NCBI RefSeq assembly: GCF_000006565.2
Contig: NC_031477.1
Location: 2,822,043-2,886,042 of the forward strand
Direction of reading: 5' to 3'
Length of the DNA: 64,000 nt
DNA from: Toxoplasma gondii ME49
Lineage: Eukaryota; Apicomplexa; Conoidasida; Eucoccidiorida; Sarcocystidae
Under the pieces are notes generated by a model that had not been told where the DNA came from, searched no databases, and saw nothing but the letters and a program-made list of their open reading frames with translations. Position numbers and translations under genes: made by a program. Below, one piece after another: positions 24,401 through 36,116 of this stretch. How positions within the stretch are numbered: position 1 is the first letter of the stretch; each line of letters begins with the position of its first letter.

Positions 24401-27400
24401 CGGAGGACAGTGCGAGGCAGGAGGAGCGAGGGGTGAGAGGAGAACAAGAAACGGACGGATCTGAAGAAACCAGTGATGGTGTTGAGGAGGTTAGGAATGC
24501 TTCGAATACGAGTACGAACCCGGGAGAAGACAGAAGAACAGCAACGGCTCGGCCCTCCCAACGAGCGACACCGACAATTGCCCCGAACGCAGATGCACAG
24601 ACGGTCCAACACGGAGAAGAACAGGGAACAGGTCCTGGCACAGAGTCGCGCGGCAAGCTGCGTGGGCCAGAGTGGAGTTCCGAACGCGAGACGAAAGAGG
24701 CGCAGAGCGACGGGAATCGCGGGGCAAACGAAGCATCTGTAGGCAGGGATCGTGCGGCACACCTAAGCGACGAAGACGGCCTCGAAAGGAGAGGCAGACC
24801 GCATGCGGCAGACTTTAGGCCAGAATCGCGGGAGGCGGACCATGGGCTCGCCGTGGTTTCGAACGACTGTCAAGTCATGCTGGTCGACACGAAACAAGCG
24901 AGACGAATCGAGGCGCTCTTGGACCGAAGTGAGGTGGCGGCTCAGGCGGGGACGGCAACCCAACAGGCGAAGCTGAGATCCGAAACCGAGGTCGACGCAC
25001 TTCGGCATGACGATGGGAGCAGGCTGGCGCCTCTCTACTCGCTGGGTCTGATTCGACGACTTGCTCGCAGAGAGGCAGGAAACTTCAGTGGAGGCCAGAG
25101 TGGGAACGAGCAAAGTGGCGGCCCCTCGAAACTTGAGTCTGTGGTGTTCTGGGAACTCGTGGAATCCTTGAATGCGGCAGGAGCACCACGCTTTGCCCCG
25201 CCGCCTCTTATCGAGCTCCTCCTTCAATCCTCGGGAGGAAGTCCTCGACCGATGCTTTTTGAGGACGTGATGCGTATTGGCGAGGCCTCCCGGTTCTCTG
25301 GGGTATCCTCGGCTTCATCTGAGGCTGTGCCTATCGCAGCTGTCGGTGACGAAACGTCGGCACGTACCCACGCGTTCCTGCATGTATCTCCTGTCGCGAT
25401 GTTCAGCCGTCGCCATGACTCCCCCGGAGTTCCATTTGTCCGCCCTTTCCTCCCGTCTCTGCCTTCGTGGCCGTCCTCTCCTGTGCACCAGATTTCTGCT
25501 GTTTTCGGCACTCGCAGTCAAGGGAACAGTTCCCGAGTAGACCTGCCTGCGCCTCAGGGTGAGGCGACCACAGCCACGGTCTTTGCTACTCTTCTCACAG
25601 CTGCCTGGCTGAGCCGCGCTGACAGGGAGACTTTGAAAAGCGAGGCAAGCAGGAAAGACGCAGGCTGCAAAGCGCAAGAGGAAGATGTCAGCATTTCCCC
25701 GCAGACAAGTCGGAAAGGGAACGAAACATCCGCCGGGGCCGCAGGAAGCACACGCAAGTCTCATTCAAACAAAGACGACGAAGAAGCGGAGATTCTCGGC
25801 GGGTCGTCTGCAAATGGAAAGACCTGGGACGACAGGTTGCGCAAGCTTGCAAACGACCAAGACATACGTCAGCACCAGAAAAGAGCAAAGGAGACCCCTG
25901 GGATCAGGGAGACGCTCGAAATGCTGATCGATGGCCTGTCCTTCGGACGGCCCTCCTGGTACGCAGCTGGAGGACAGCTCGAGTTTAAAATTGAAGGACT
26001 GGGCGAAGGACGTAGGGTCGACAGACGTGAAGGAGGAGAGCATCGCAGGGGCACGGGGGAAGGCGAGGAATCGAAACGGACAGATGCAGAGGAGAGGATT
26101 TCCGAGAACGACGAATCAGATGGTGAGAGGAGTGGATACGCCCGGCGAGACAATGACGACGTCGTCAGACAGAGAGGTGGCGAGACGAGGCAAAGGAAAG
26201 ACGCATCGGACAAGGGAAACATCGACGCGCTGAACCTGTTGATGGCGTCACCTCTCCTGATGAGGAAGTTGGCGTTGCCGGCATACGTTCCAAAAACGCG
26301 TGACGGAGGCGGCAGCCAGACAGCACATGCAGGGGCTCTTCGCAACCTACACGAGCACACTAGCGACGCCTCGAGCCAACAAGAGTGGCCTCGTGAAAGC
26401 CTGCCTCCGTATTCAGTTTCCGCTAACACTGAATCGTCGTCTGCGGTTTCAGCTTCACTTCTCTCTACGTTGAAGGCCGTTGAGAAACTCAAAAGTGCAG
26501 CTTCTTGGCTCGCGCCGCTGCCTGCCTCGCCACAAGGCAACCTCGAGCTACCCTTCGACATCCGAGTGTATGGACACAGCGGCATCGTTGTTGCTGAAAA
26601 CAGTCGCGTGAGTGGCGCTGCCATCCTCCTTTGCGGAGGGACTGGCGCAGTGCAGATCGACGGGAAAATCACGGCGCGAGGTCGAGGATGCAAGGCAGGA
26701 GAAGGTGAGAGACAGCGGCTCTGTAGCGGGCATTTGCTCACTTGGCATAGGCAAGCCAGAAGCCTGTACAGCCGAGAAGGCCGCGTATGCGGTGCTCCTA
26801 GAACCAACACACGCAGGCTAGGGCCTTGCACTCACAGGCGCATCTCGTGGGGTGTGTGACTTCAAGCGGGTGAGAATCCCCGTAGCACACACCAAAAACA
26901 AGATGCTAGGATTTTTAATCGCTTGTGGTATCGCAACGTCTCTTTCTCCGTTTTCACTTTTTTGTGGCTCGTGGTGTCGTGTTGCCTCTGTCTCCTAGGG
27001 CCTGGTGCCGGACGTGGCCACCGACCTTCTGACGCGTATACATCTGAGCCCCAGTTGACGCCGTCGCCTTCGAGTGTCAAGGAAAGAAGAGAGGTCTTGG
27101 GCGGCTCCGGATCAAGCGGCTTTTCCCTTTCTCCTTCCAGCCAACGGAGTGAGAATGTGACCGCGGAGCCGGGCAGGGGTTCAGACGGAGTTTCATCGTC
27201 CTCTTCTCCCGCTTCTTCTCACGCTTTCTGCGGGGCAGGGGGCGGAGGCCACGTTGGTCGAGGAGGCGACGGAGTCGACCCTCGCACAGGTCGACCGTGT
27301 GTGGGGACAGGTGGAGTATCTTACGACGTCGTCGCGAATGCATTTCCTCTCACGCGTGGGGCGGATTTAGTTGGAGACAATCCGAAGGCGCCTGGGGCCT

Positions 27401-30400
27401 CACAACCCATGCGTTCGCGCTTGGCCTCTCCTGACGTCTCCCAAGATTCTTCGCCTTCCTTGGAGGGAGGAGGCACGCGACTTCTCTCAGCCGACAAAAA
27501 AGCGCCCACCAGAGAGGCAGTTCAAGAGTCCGGAGACACAAACGAGCAGCGGGACCCAGACGAGACAAGGACGCCTTCGAGCACAGGTGACAGTACGGGG
27601 GCGGCGTCGCAGGCGACGTCTGCCGACGAGGCAAGGGGCGGAGAGTACACGGCGTTTGAGCCTACGAGCGTGGAGAAAGTCGGTTCCGACGTTGTTGAGA
27701 CGAACGCAGAGGTGCCCAAGGGCAGTACTGAGTTCGCGTTCGCTGAAGCAACAGCAGGTATAGCGACGCCGGGAACTCCAGTCCACAGGTTGTCATCCTC
27801 ATCTCGGTTCCTCGAGGCGAGCCTCCCCACCACGAGTGCCTCGGGAGGCGGAGGAGAGACTCACCGCGCAGGGGCTGGCGGAGGCCTCGTTTGGCTGGAA
27901 GCCTTCGTGGTAGATGTGCGAGGAGTTGTCGACGCTGATGGAGAAGACGCTGAAGCGATGCAAGACGTTCCTGTTGACGACTCTGTGAGACGTGCTCTGC
28001 TCGAAGAGGAGCAGCAGAAGAAGATACGAGAACGGCAGCGGAGAGAGGACACAGAGGCGACAGAATGCGCTGAAGGCGCTTGCAGGTGGGAGCGCCGCCG
28101 CCATCGTTCATTAAGGCGAGAGAGGTCTTTGACGATATTGGAGAGTAGCAGGATGACTGGGAAGAACACGCAACGCTATCCCTTCCTCGAGGGGGGTGTC
28201 CCAGAGGACTTGTCTACGTGGGTGGGTCTGCCAGCGGCACAGCAAACCGAAAGAAAGAGACTAGAGAGCGTGGAAAAAGAGTCTCAGTTTACTCGGGCCG
28301 CGATCCGAGGAGACAGCAACGCGTGTCTTATTGCACCGACCGGTGAAGTTGCAAAAACGCGCAAAAGCCAAAGGGGAAACATGACGGAGCCAGAGGACGG
28401 GAGGCCAGCAAAAGAGACAGTAAGCAGAGACAAGAGCTCGCAACACCGGACTCGGAACAGAGAATCCCCCTTGGTCGTGGCAGGGAGGCACAGGTATTCT
28501 GATTCGCGCGTGGAAAGTCGTAGAAACCACGAGGGCGTCGTTGTCAGCTCTGCCGTACCTGGCTGGAACACCTCGGACTACGACTCGAGCTCAAGGCTCA
28601 ACGGCAGCGGCGAAGAACCTCCGCCGCCGTCTCTGGCTCTCTCCTTAAACCCAACCTCGCAGCTGTCTGTTCTCGAGTCACAGCGGCACTTGAGCTGGGT
28701 TCGGCGGCTTCTGTTTTTGGAAGCTCGTGACACACCAAGGATTCGAGCCATTGGCAAAAAGATTCGCGAAGCGCGCCAAGCCGATACAGGCTCCCGGAGG
28801 TCTCAGCACGTTTCTGTAGAGGCCCAGGCAGCTTGGATTCGCCGGGAGGGCCGTTCGACGTCGCGTAGCGATATAGCAGCGTCTACGGGCATGCTAAAGG
28901 GGCGCGCAGCGGCCCCCGCAGTAGCGGCCGTGCCACCACGGTTGTCGCTTCACGCTCAAGGCGAGGACCATCCTGCAGAGGGCGAGAGAAGCGCAGCAGC
29001 AGCTTACCTCGCGACTGTGCTTGTCGATCTCAGTCAAGCAGGCCAAGGTGGCGGAGCAGGCGGGAGCATTATTTTGAGAACTTTTGCCTTGAAGGGGTCA
29101 GGCCTTTTGTCGGCGAGGGGAGGCATGGGCGGTCGATGTACTGGCGGCGGTGGCGGTGGTGGAGTTGTCGGTATTGAGTGGCTTACCAGGGCTCACACGC
29201 AATCGGAGACGGGACCGCACGGAAGGGGTCAACCTCCCACAGCTGTTGGAGACGCCCCCAGGGAGGGCAGGCCAACGCCCGCGACGCGAAGCAAAGAACC
29301 GCAGAGCCTTTCGAAGGGGCAGAAAAGCGACCGATCTGCAATTTCGAGTGCCCAGGTGAAGGGGATCCCAGGGAGTGGCAGCGAAGATGAGGCGCCACAC
29401 CAGGACGCCGGCGGGAATGGCGTAGGGCGAAGGGAACCGAGTGTGAAGCTCAATGAGGGTGGAAGCTCTGTGACCTCTGCCCCCGAGGAAGAGCTCGCGA
29501 CAGAAGCTGGAAACGCCGAGGGCCGCTCAGTAGATCCGCGACGTTCGCTTCTCGGAACACGATCAAAGCAGAGAGGTGCCGGTGGCGAATCAAACGACGT
29601 GAGTCTCTCGAGCACTTCCACCCGACATCACCTTCCCGGATTCCCTCCAGCTTCAGGGGATATCGATACCCGTGGCCTGTCAGGGGCTGGAGCGTACCTT
29701 GGAGACAGTGGGCCTGTGCTGATTCCGTCGCCGCTGCCGCCTCCCCTGTTCGAGCCATCGGCACGAGACGTGAGCAAGGAAATTCTAGGCATCGCCCAGC
29801 GGTATCCTTCTCATTTTTCCCCCGATGCACTCTTGGAAGAGCTCGAGACGCTCCCCTCGCAATTTGCCACGAGATTTACTGGCCGCGTTGATGTCTCGGG
29901 AGGTGCATCCGACGCGTCACAAGTCTGCGAGCTCTTGCAGCTCCCTGCGGGACTCAAAGGCTTCGGCGGACAAGTCGTCGCCCTTCCCTCACTCAACGGC
30001 GAGTCAACTTCCTGTCCTGTGGGGCGCGCAGGGTGGCAGTGTGTGCCGTGCCCTGCTGGCTTTTTCCAGCTTCCTGGCGAAGGCTTTTGTCGAGCGTGCA
30101 CAAATCGCCCGGAGGGGGCCAGTGTGTATATCCAGGAGGCGTGGCTCGGCATGAGGCCTGTCTCAAGTTCCAGGTGTCCCTACGCGTGCTTGGCTGGATT
30201 TCCCGACGTATCCATCAACCCTCGCTGTCTCCCACCTTTTCTGTTCCTTCTCGATACGCTTCGTGCAAACACAGCAGCATTTGCTTTGCTTCTCTGTCTG
30301 TTGTTCCTAACTCTTATTGCTCTTGCAAACGCGGCGCTGCTGTTCGAGTGGCCGTGCGACCCCGCCACGCAGTTCGAGGCGATCTCCGGCGTGGACGCGC

Positions 30401-33400
30401 CTCTTTCGTTTGGTTTCCAGCCGAGTAATCCGGACCCCAGCGCTTTTGGAGGTGGTTCGGCTTTCGCCCGGAAGCCTTCCCCGGGCTCCTCTTCCTTCCG
30501 CTATTCTGATAGTTGCCTCTTTCAGAACGAGGGTGGACCGAGTTCGGCGGCGACACAAGCCTTGCCGGGGGGGCAGGGATCTTTGTATGGAGCGGCGTTT
30601 GCAGGCGGCGCGAACGGCTCCTCCCCATCGAGCCCTGCAGGCGTCTCTGCTCCACCTCCGGGGTTGCTTCGGAAAGCAGTTCAAGAGCGGCGCAGCGTGA
30701 GAATGTCTCGACCGTATCTGACGATGGAGGATCTTCCATATCATGTCCAACGCATCGTGCTCTTTGGGTCAAATACTCCAACGAACCCCTGGGGGCTCGA
30801 CGCCTCGCCACCTCCGTATTTGTTGCCCCTTGTCATTCCCGAACGCTTCGCAGCTTTCGCATGCCATGCAAATCGCCTGTGCTCGTACAGCCGCGGTTTC
30901 CTTCTTCTCTACAACGTTCTCAGGGCAGTCTATCTGCCTGCTGCGTCTCTCCTCCTTCAGGCAGCTCGGCGCCGCCGGGCTGCTCGTCTCGTTTCGTTCA
31001 TTCTGTCGCTGGACAACGCAAGCTTTCCCAGAGATGTTCGAGGTCTTCCTCTTTCCGCGGTGTCTACCCCTAAATCGATGACTGGCACTCCCGCAGTCTT
31101 CTGGCGGTCGATTCGAGCCCGGGAACTTTCTTTTGGTATCAAGGTGACCGTCAGTGCCGGATTGGATACGTGTTGCTTGGATGTCCTTGATTTCGATAGA
31201 AACCCCTTCGACTACCACCTTTATCCCCATAGCCCTATGGTGATACTGCCCAGCGACACGCAGTTCCTTGCCCCTCATGGTCCAGGTGCAGAAAGGCATG
31301 CAGGTGCTGCAGCCCGCTCTCTCGCAGCAACATCGATGCGCGAAACAAATCGGTCGGAATGGCTCTACTCTTCTCCTTCTGGTGGCACAAGCTCCCCCGA
31401 CGGTTGCAGAGGCTTTCTGGGGTGGTGCCAGCGGGTACTGTGGATGCGGCCTCAAGACGACCAAGCTATTGTGGACACAGATGCTGATGGGGTTGCTGCT
31501 AGCCGCCGAAGCGCGAGCGCCCGAAGCAAACCGGTCGGGGCCCCCAGTGAAACTGCGAGGAAGCACGGGGTGGAACCAACGGCGGGAGGGCGCCAAGAGG
31601 AAAGAAGACGAGGAAGTCCATTCATCGAAGCACTACAGCAGATTGTCGGTTACGAGGAGTCGAGGATTTTGTTTGAATTCTTCAGACGCAAAGCAGCCGA
31701 AGTGGAAGAGGTAGACCTTGCTGAGGCGGCGCATCTTTCTGCAGCGATGAATGCGCCTCTAGGGGACATCGGCAGCGACATATCAAGTCCTTCTCAAGGA
31801 TCGTCTATCTGTCGCACTTGGACAGACGAAACCGTTACTCGGGGTGATTTGTACTGTAGAGGGAAAATGCTACGTGACCACGAGGCCGGCAGGAGAGATG
31901 TTTTATGTGCAACCTGTGGAAACAGGTTGGTTGTGTCGCCTTGTGGCGACTCAAAGCTCGAAGGTGGAAAATATGGGACGCCCAATCTCGAGGGGTACCC
32001 ATGGCATTGCCAGTCACCTGTCCACTATCCGTCTGCAGACTCATCATTAGGCTCTTTTGCGTCTGTACACTCCACGCCAGAGGACGCGGACGACCGCGGC
32101 AATACGTGTCTTTGGAGGGGGACTCTCACGGGAGAAGCAGACGAGCTGCTTCTCTGGCGTCTATCTGCAGGCGTTGCCTCCGTCTTCGAGCTTCGGGATG
32201 GCGTTCAGAAGCTCAGTGCTCAGTTTTTCAGGCCTCACGGGCTCCAGGCGTCTGTGTGTATTTTTCCTGTTGAAGGGTTCGTGACCCGGGGTGACCGCCG
32301 CGAGCGCCTCGCACTTCTCTCTGCGCACTCTCCAGGTAGCCATGGCCGTGGCAATGCTGCTCCCGGTTCCAAACTTGCCCGTGGCTCGGACAAGATCCGT
32401 TTTGAGTCTGCGAGTCGTTCTAGAGCGATTCCAGTTGTCGGCCCCACCTCAGACCCCGCCCGAAGGCCGTACGCTCATACGGTCTACTCTCCAGACTTCG
32501 TGGCGTCCCGGCTGTCCCATGAGGAGGCTCCCTTCGAGCGTATGTGCACATCGCCAGTCCATAATCAGACCCGGCAAGAAGAACGAAAGGGAACGGCAAC
32601 GGTATATGCTTTCCCTGCCTTGTCAATGTCCGCCAACATCGAAGACGTGTTCCAGCCTGCTACGCCAGCAGCCGCGCTCGCAGCGTCTGTGAGGACGACG
32701 ACAGGGCAGAGTGAACTTCCCCGCACCAGTAGAGCAAGCAGCTGTAGCGGCGAGTCTATCGGGTCTCCTGCGTCGTCGACCTTCGCCATCCTCCGGGCCG
32801 GCAGCCCACCACCATCCACTCTGGCGGGCGACTCTTCGGCAGCTGCCTATCTCGAAGGCAACAAGTCATGTAACCGACAGTGCGTTTCGGGGTTCGGTGC
32901 ACTGGCGCGTTTGTTGTCGTTCCCTTCCCCACTTCATCCAGCACCAGCAACTGGTCTGGTAACGGATTCCTCTGTAAGGTCTGAAGATTCGCGACTCCCT
33001 TATTCTATTAATCTCGCCTCCCCCTCGTCTTATTACATGACAACACCGGACGCCGGCTCCACGGACGACAACAGTTCATGCCCTATATCAGGCACTCGAG
33101 GGACAACGAAACAAAAGAGTCCTTCGCGCCTGAACCACAATAAGTCGGTGTCCTCTTACAGAGAATTCCCGGAGGTGATGTATACGGCTGAATTCGGGGA
33201 TACGAACTCGGCATTGTCCCCAATGTCATGGCTGCCATCGTGGACTTCTGCGCCGCTTCCGAACTCAGGTCCGTTGCCAGGGACGCCTTCATCGCCGAAG
33301 CAAACGGCATGTTCATCGTCTGTTGTTTCTGTGGCTGGCTACATGAAGGTACGCGACACGTCTTCCATAAGCCGTCGCGGAATTCTTCCGGTGCGACGCA

Positions 33401-36116
33401 CGCGGCAGCATGTGCTTGCACTTGTCATCACCGAACTGCCGTTGTCCTGCGCCTTCGCGGCGGGCTACGATGACATCGGTAGGCGGGATGAGGTTGGAAC
33501 GCCGCACCTGCTCCCTCTTGCAGCTCCGTTGTCCTCTGCTGCTCTCACTTCGCCTATTGACCCCCCGCGCCTCCATCCGTCTAACCTACCTGCAAACGTG
33601 TACGTGTCCCCATCCTCCCAGGGTTCAGGCGGAGGCGTTGTGAGCGCTTCTGGGACTGCCGCGACTGGCAGCGGCCCGCTCGTGAGTCCTAAGCCCTCAG
33701 GTTCCTTCGAGATCCGTTCTGAACAGCGAAGGTGCGTGAGCGCTCTCTCACGAGTCAACGGACCTAGATACAGTCTCACTACAGCTGCTAGCAGCCCTTC
33801 TGTACGGAAGGCGTCGACACAGCCACTCTTGCCAGAGGACTCAAACATTCTCGAGTCTCTGCCCGTACCAAACGCGAAAGTCGCTACGGTGCGCACGCGG
33901 GATGTTAATGTCTCAAGGCCAGTACGGAGCTCGGCAGGCAGCCCCGCTGAGGTGCGAGTTGAAGACCGAGAGTCGCTAGCACTGAGAGAGGGCTCTTTAT
34001 CTCACACAGTAGAACCGTACAAGAGGCCCTTGATAGAGGAACGGAGAGGCCGACGAGGCCATGTTGGAAAGGATGAACTAAGCCGCCATGGGTCCAGGCT
34101 CCTGTCGGACCCCAAAGCTACCGCCACACCCTCTCAGTCATATTCATGTTTCACTGAGGACACACGCAGTGACGCGGCGAGCAACGGCCACGCGCGGGTT
34201 TCTTCCGACAGACAAACGGAGGTGAACTCTGTGGAAGGAGCTCGTTTAGATCTGATGCGGCAGATGAGATTTCGAGAGGCTACTGCAGGCGGCGCTCCGG
34301 TCGACTGCAAGACAGCCGTAAGCCGCCAGCTTCTTCCGGGCGCTGTGACAGGTCTTCAGGCGCATTCGGCAGACTCAAACTTATTGGCTCAGACCGCCAC
34401 TGACAGCTTCGAGGCACGAGGATTTGCATACGAAGCTCTACCGGGACGAAACGCCTTGGGCGCCGCATCTGCGCGAAGAGCAGTCGCTGCTGCTGCGCTT
34501 GGCGATCTGAGGAGACGGTTTCTACAGCGCCTGGGAGGTGCGTCGGGCTTCCCTGAGAATGCGTCATCATCTGCGGCTTGCGCGGGATCAACACTGACAC
34601 CGGGAAGTGAGCACGCAACGCCCCGCTCCGCACGAGACCCCACCTACACCCACCGGCGTGGTCAGCGATTCGACGAAAGCTGGAGGGGGTTTCTGCATGG
34701 AGCCAACGGAACTGCCACAGTGCATGACTCCAGGGATGAAAAGAAAGACCAAGGAGTAGATAGGGAACGCGGTGTCACCGGAGTAAGCTTTGTTCCGTAC
34801 GTAGAGGCCGTAGAGGCGGAGGCGTCGACGGCGTTGTGTCGGTGGTCAGAAAAGATAGCGACCGCGTTCACGTGGAGACTCTTAAAGAAAGGCCCAATCG
34901 CTATCAACTCGTAAGTCCCCCAGGGAGCAACACATTCAGTGAACGATGCTCGTCAAAGGGAAGAGTGAGCTCAAAAGCAAATAGGGTCACCTTTCGAAAC
35001 GGCGGCCTGCACTGGATGGGTCGGGCGCTACGCTGTCCGCCACGCGGAGTTCCCAGGCGTAGCCTGGTCGTGTTTGTGAAACACTCTGTGTTTTCTACTT
35101 AAGGATTGCCGATGTCTTGTGGTTCTTTACCGGCTTGAAAGAGCCTTTTTTCCGTTGTGACTTCTCTTCACGGGCACTCCATGTCCTTTCAACGCCGCGA
35201 AGGCTTGAATGCGCCAGTGGGGGAATCCAGCTTCAAATGATGTATTTACGCAATTGTCGCTCGTTACCTTGCGTGTGTATGTGTGTGTGTGTGTTTATTC
35301 AGGAGGCTCGCCTTTGCGGCGTTCGCAAGTCTCTTTCTCTTTCATACGGTTATCTTATCGGTGCAGTACTACACCATGTATCATGCCGCGCATCCCGCCG
35401 CTTCCCTCTTATCTTCTTCAACGCAGAACCCCGTCACCCCCCCACTTCTTCCTCCACATGCTCTGGTGCCGGTGCCGTTTCATCTGTCACCGACACTGGA
35501 CATGGCGTCTTTTCGATCGCTTCATTCATCTTTTCCTGATGCTGTGCACTTTTATGTAGCACTGTTTATCCCTCCGTTTGTGGACCTCTTCACAGTAGTT
35601 GCTGGGTTGCTCTTCTTGGTACTGTGGAGCCCCAGTTGCGGCGAGCTCTTCCTCATGTCGCTCCCGGCCTCGATGCTGCGTCACGTTATTGGTGAGCCAC
35701 ACACAGTCACTGTCGCATAGTTTGTCCTAATGCCATAATTAAGCGTATCTTCCAATTTCGGGGGCAGCTGACACCACGCGTGAGAGAATGCTTTTTCAGG
35801 GCGATCAAAGGAAAATTCCTCATGGGGCGTCGCCGCTTGTTTCTCAAACCATTCTCGAACGTAACAACCTTTTACAGGCGGAGCAACTATGAGGGATTAT
35901 GTAGTATTGAGCAAGTTCTCTTCTGTCTCATTGGCGTTACCTGTTTCTGTCCCGCTACTGTTCCTGATCAGGTTGTGCCCTCCGTGTCTGGGAGCAACCT
36001 CAGCAGAATTTTGTGGTCATGAGTCTCTTCGAGCTCGCATTTTTCACCGTACTCAAGGTCGCTGTCTCAGCTGCTGGTCAGTCTTCTCACGGTTCGTGTG
36101 TCTCCTTAAGTTCTAG
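15478..36116 (+). CDS. Giant plant-like glycine-rich polytopic membrane protein (about 6,085 residues, seven exons)
   Basis: Seven phase-compatible exons: 15478-18193, 18860-20307, 20712-22215, 22655-26704, 26999-34910, 35303-35691, 35878-36116; total 18,258 nt, divisible by 3. The order of motifs matches plant glycine-rich membrane proteins (At5g11700/At4g32920 type). First come recurring beta-strand/glycine motifs such as IVLDGGRISASGE (19108-19146), GGTVLLISRDLRLS (19747-19788), IDGKITARGRGCKAGEG (spliced 26704/26999) and GGSIILRTFALKGSGLLSA (about 29059-29115). Next is a Cys block, CPVGRAGWQCVPCPAGFF (30013-30066), ending in CPYAC and NPRC. A membrane segment follows (about 30240-30350), then HVQRIVLFGSNTPTNPWGL (30742-30798; plant HVYRMYFMGPNTFREPWHL) and a SPMVILPSDTQFLAP block (31231-31275). 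Further membrane segments lie in exons 6 and 7. Long disordered insertions account for the unusual size. The start is the first in-frame ATG; a hydrophobic LLLFLSLFRIAF segment about 65 residues in may act as a signal anchor. Function is unknown; a cell-surface or endomembrane location is inferred. Confidence 0.85.
16634..16779 (+). repeat. Coding minisatellite encoding (Ser-Pro)n in exon 1 of the giant gene
   Basis: Tandem hexamer-based units (CCCTCTCCGTCGCCTTCG and variants with TCC for CCC) stay in frame and encode alternating Ser-Pro or Ser-Ser-Pro. A Ser-rich tract precedes it and a Pro-rich linker follows, just before the first conserved Cys-containing segment (CGEEEDLSACDVVRNGTCY, about 16876-16932). 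It is probably length-polymorphic and unstructured. Confidence 0.9.
18563..18583. repeat. (TA)n microsatellite in intron 1 of the giant gene
   Basis: A TA run between the inferred donor at 18194 and acceptor at 18859, consistent with that stretch being intronic. Confidence 0.9.
22348..22394. repeat. (TCTA)n-(TA)n compound microsatellite in intron 3 of the giant gene
   Basis: TCTA tetranucleotide units grade into TA dinucleotides, inside the inferred intron 22216-22654. Confidence 0.95.

Noticed and set aside
25869..26831. 320-codon minus-strand open frame, and similar ones at 30769-31596 and 23109-23846
   Set aside because: Antisense shadows of the giant gene caused by GC-rich codons; no motifs and no exon borders of their own.
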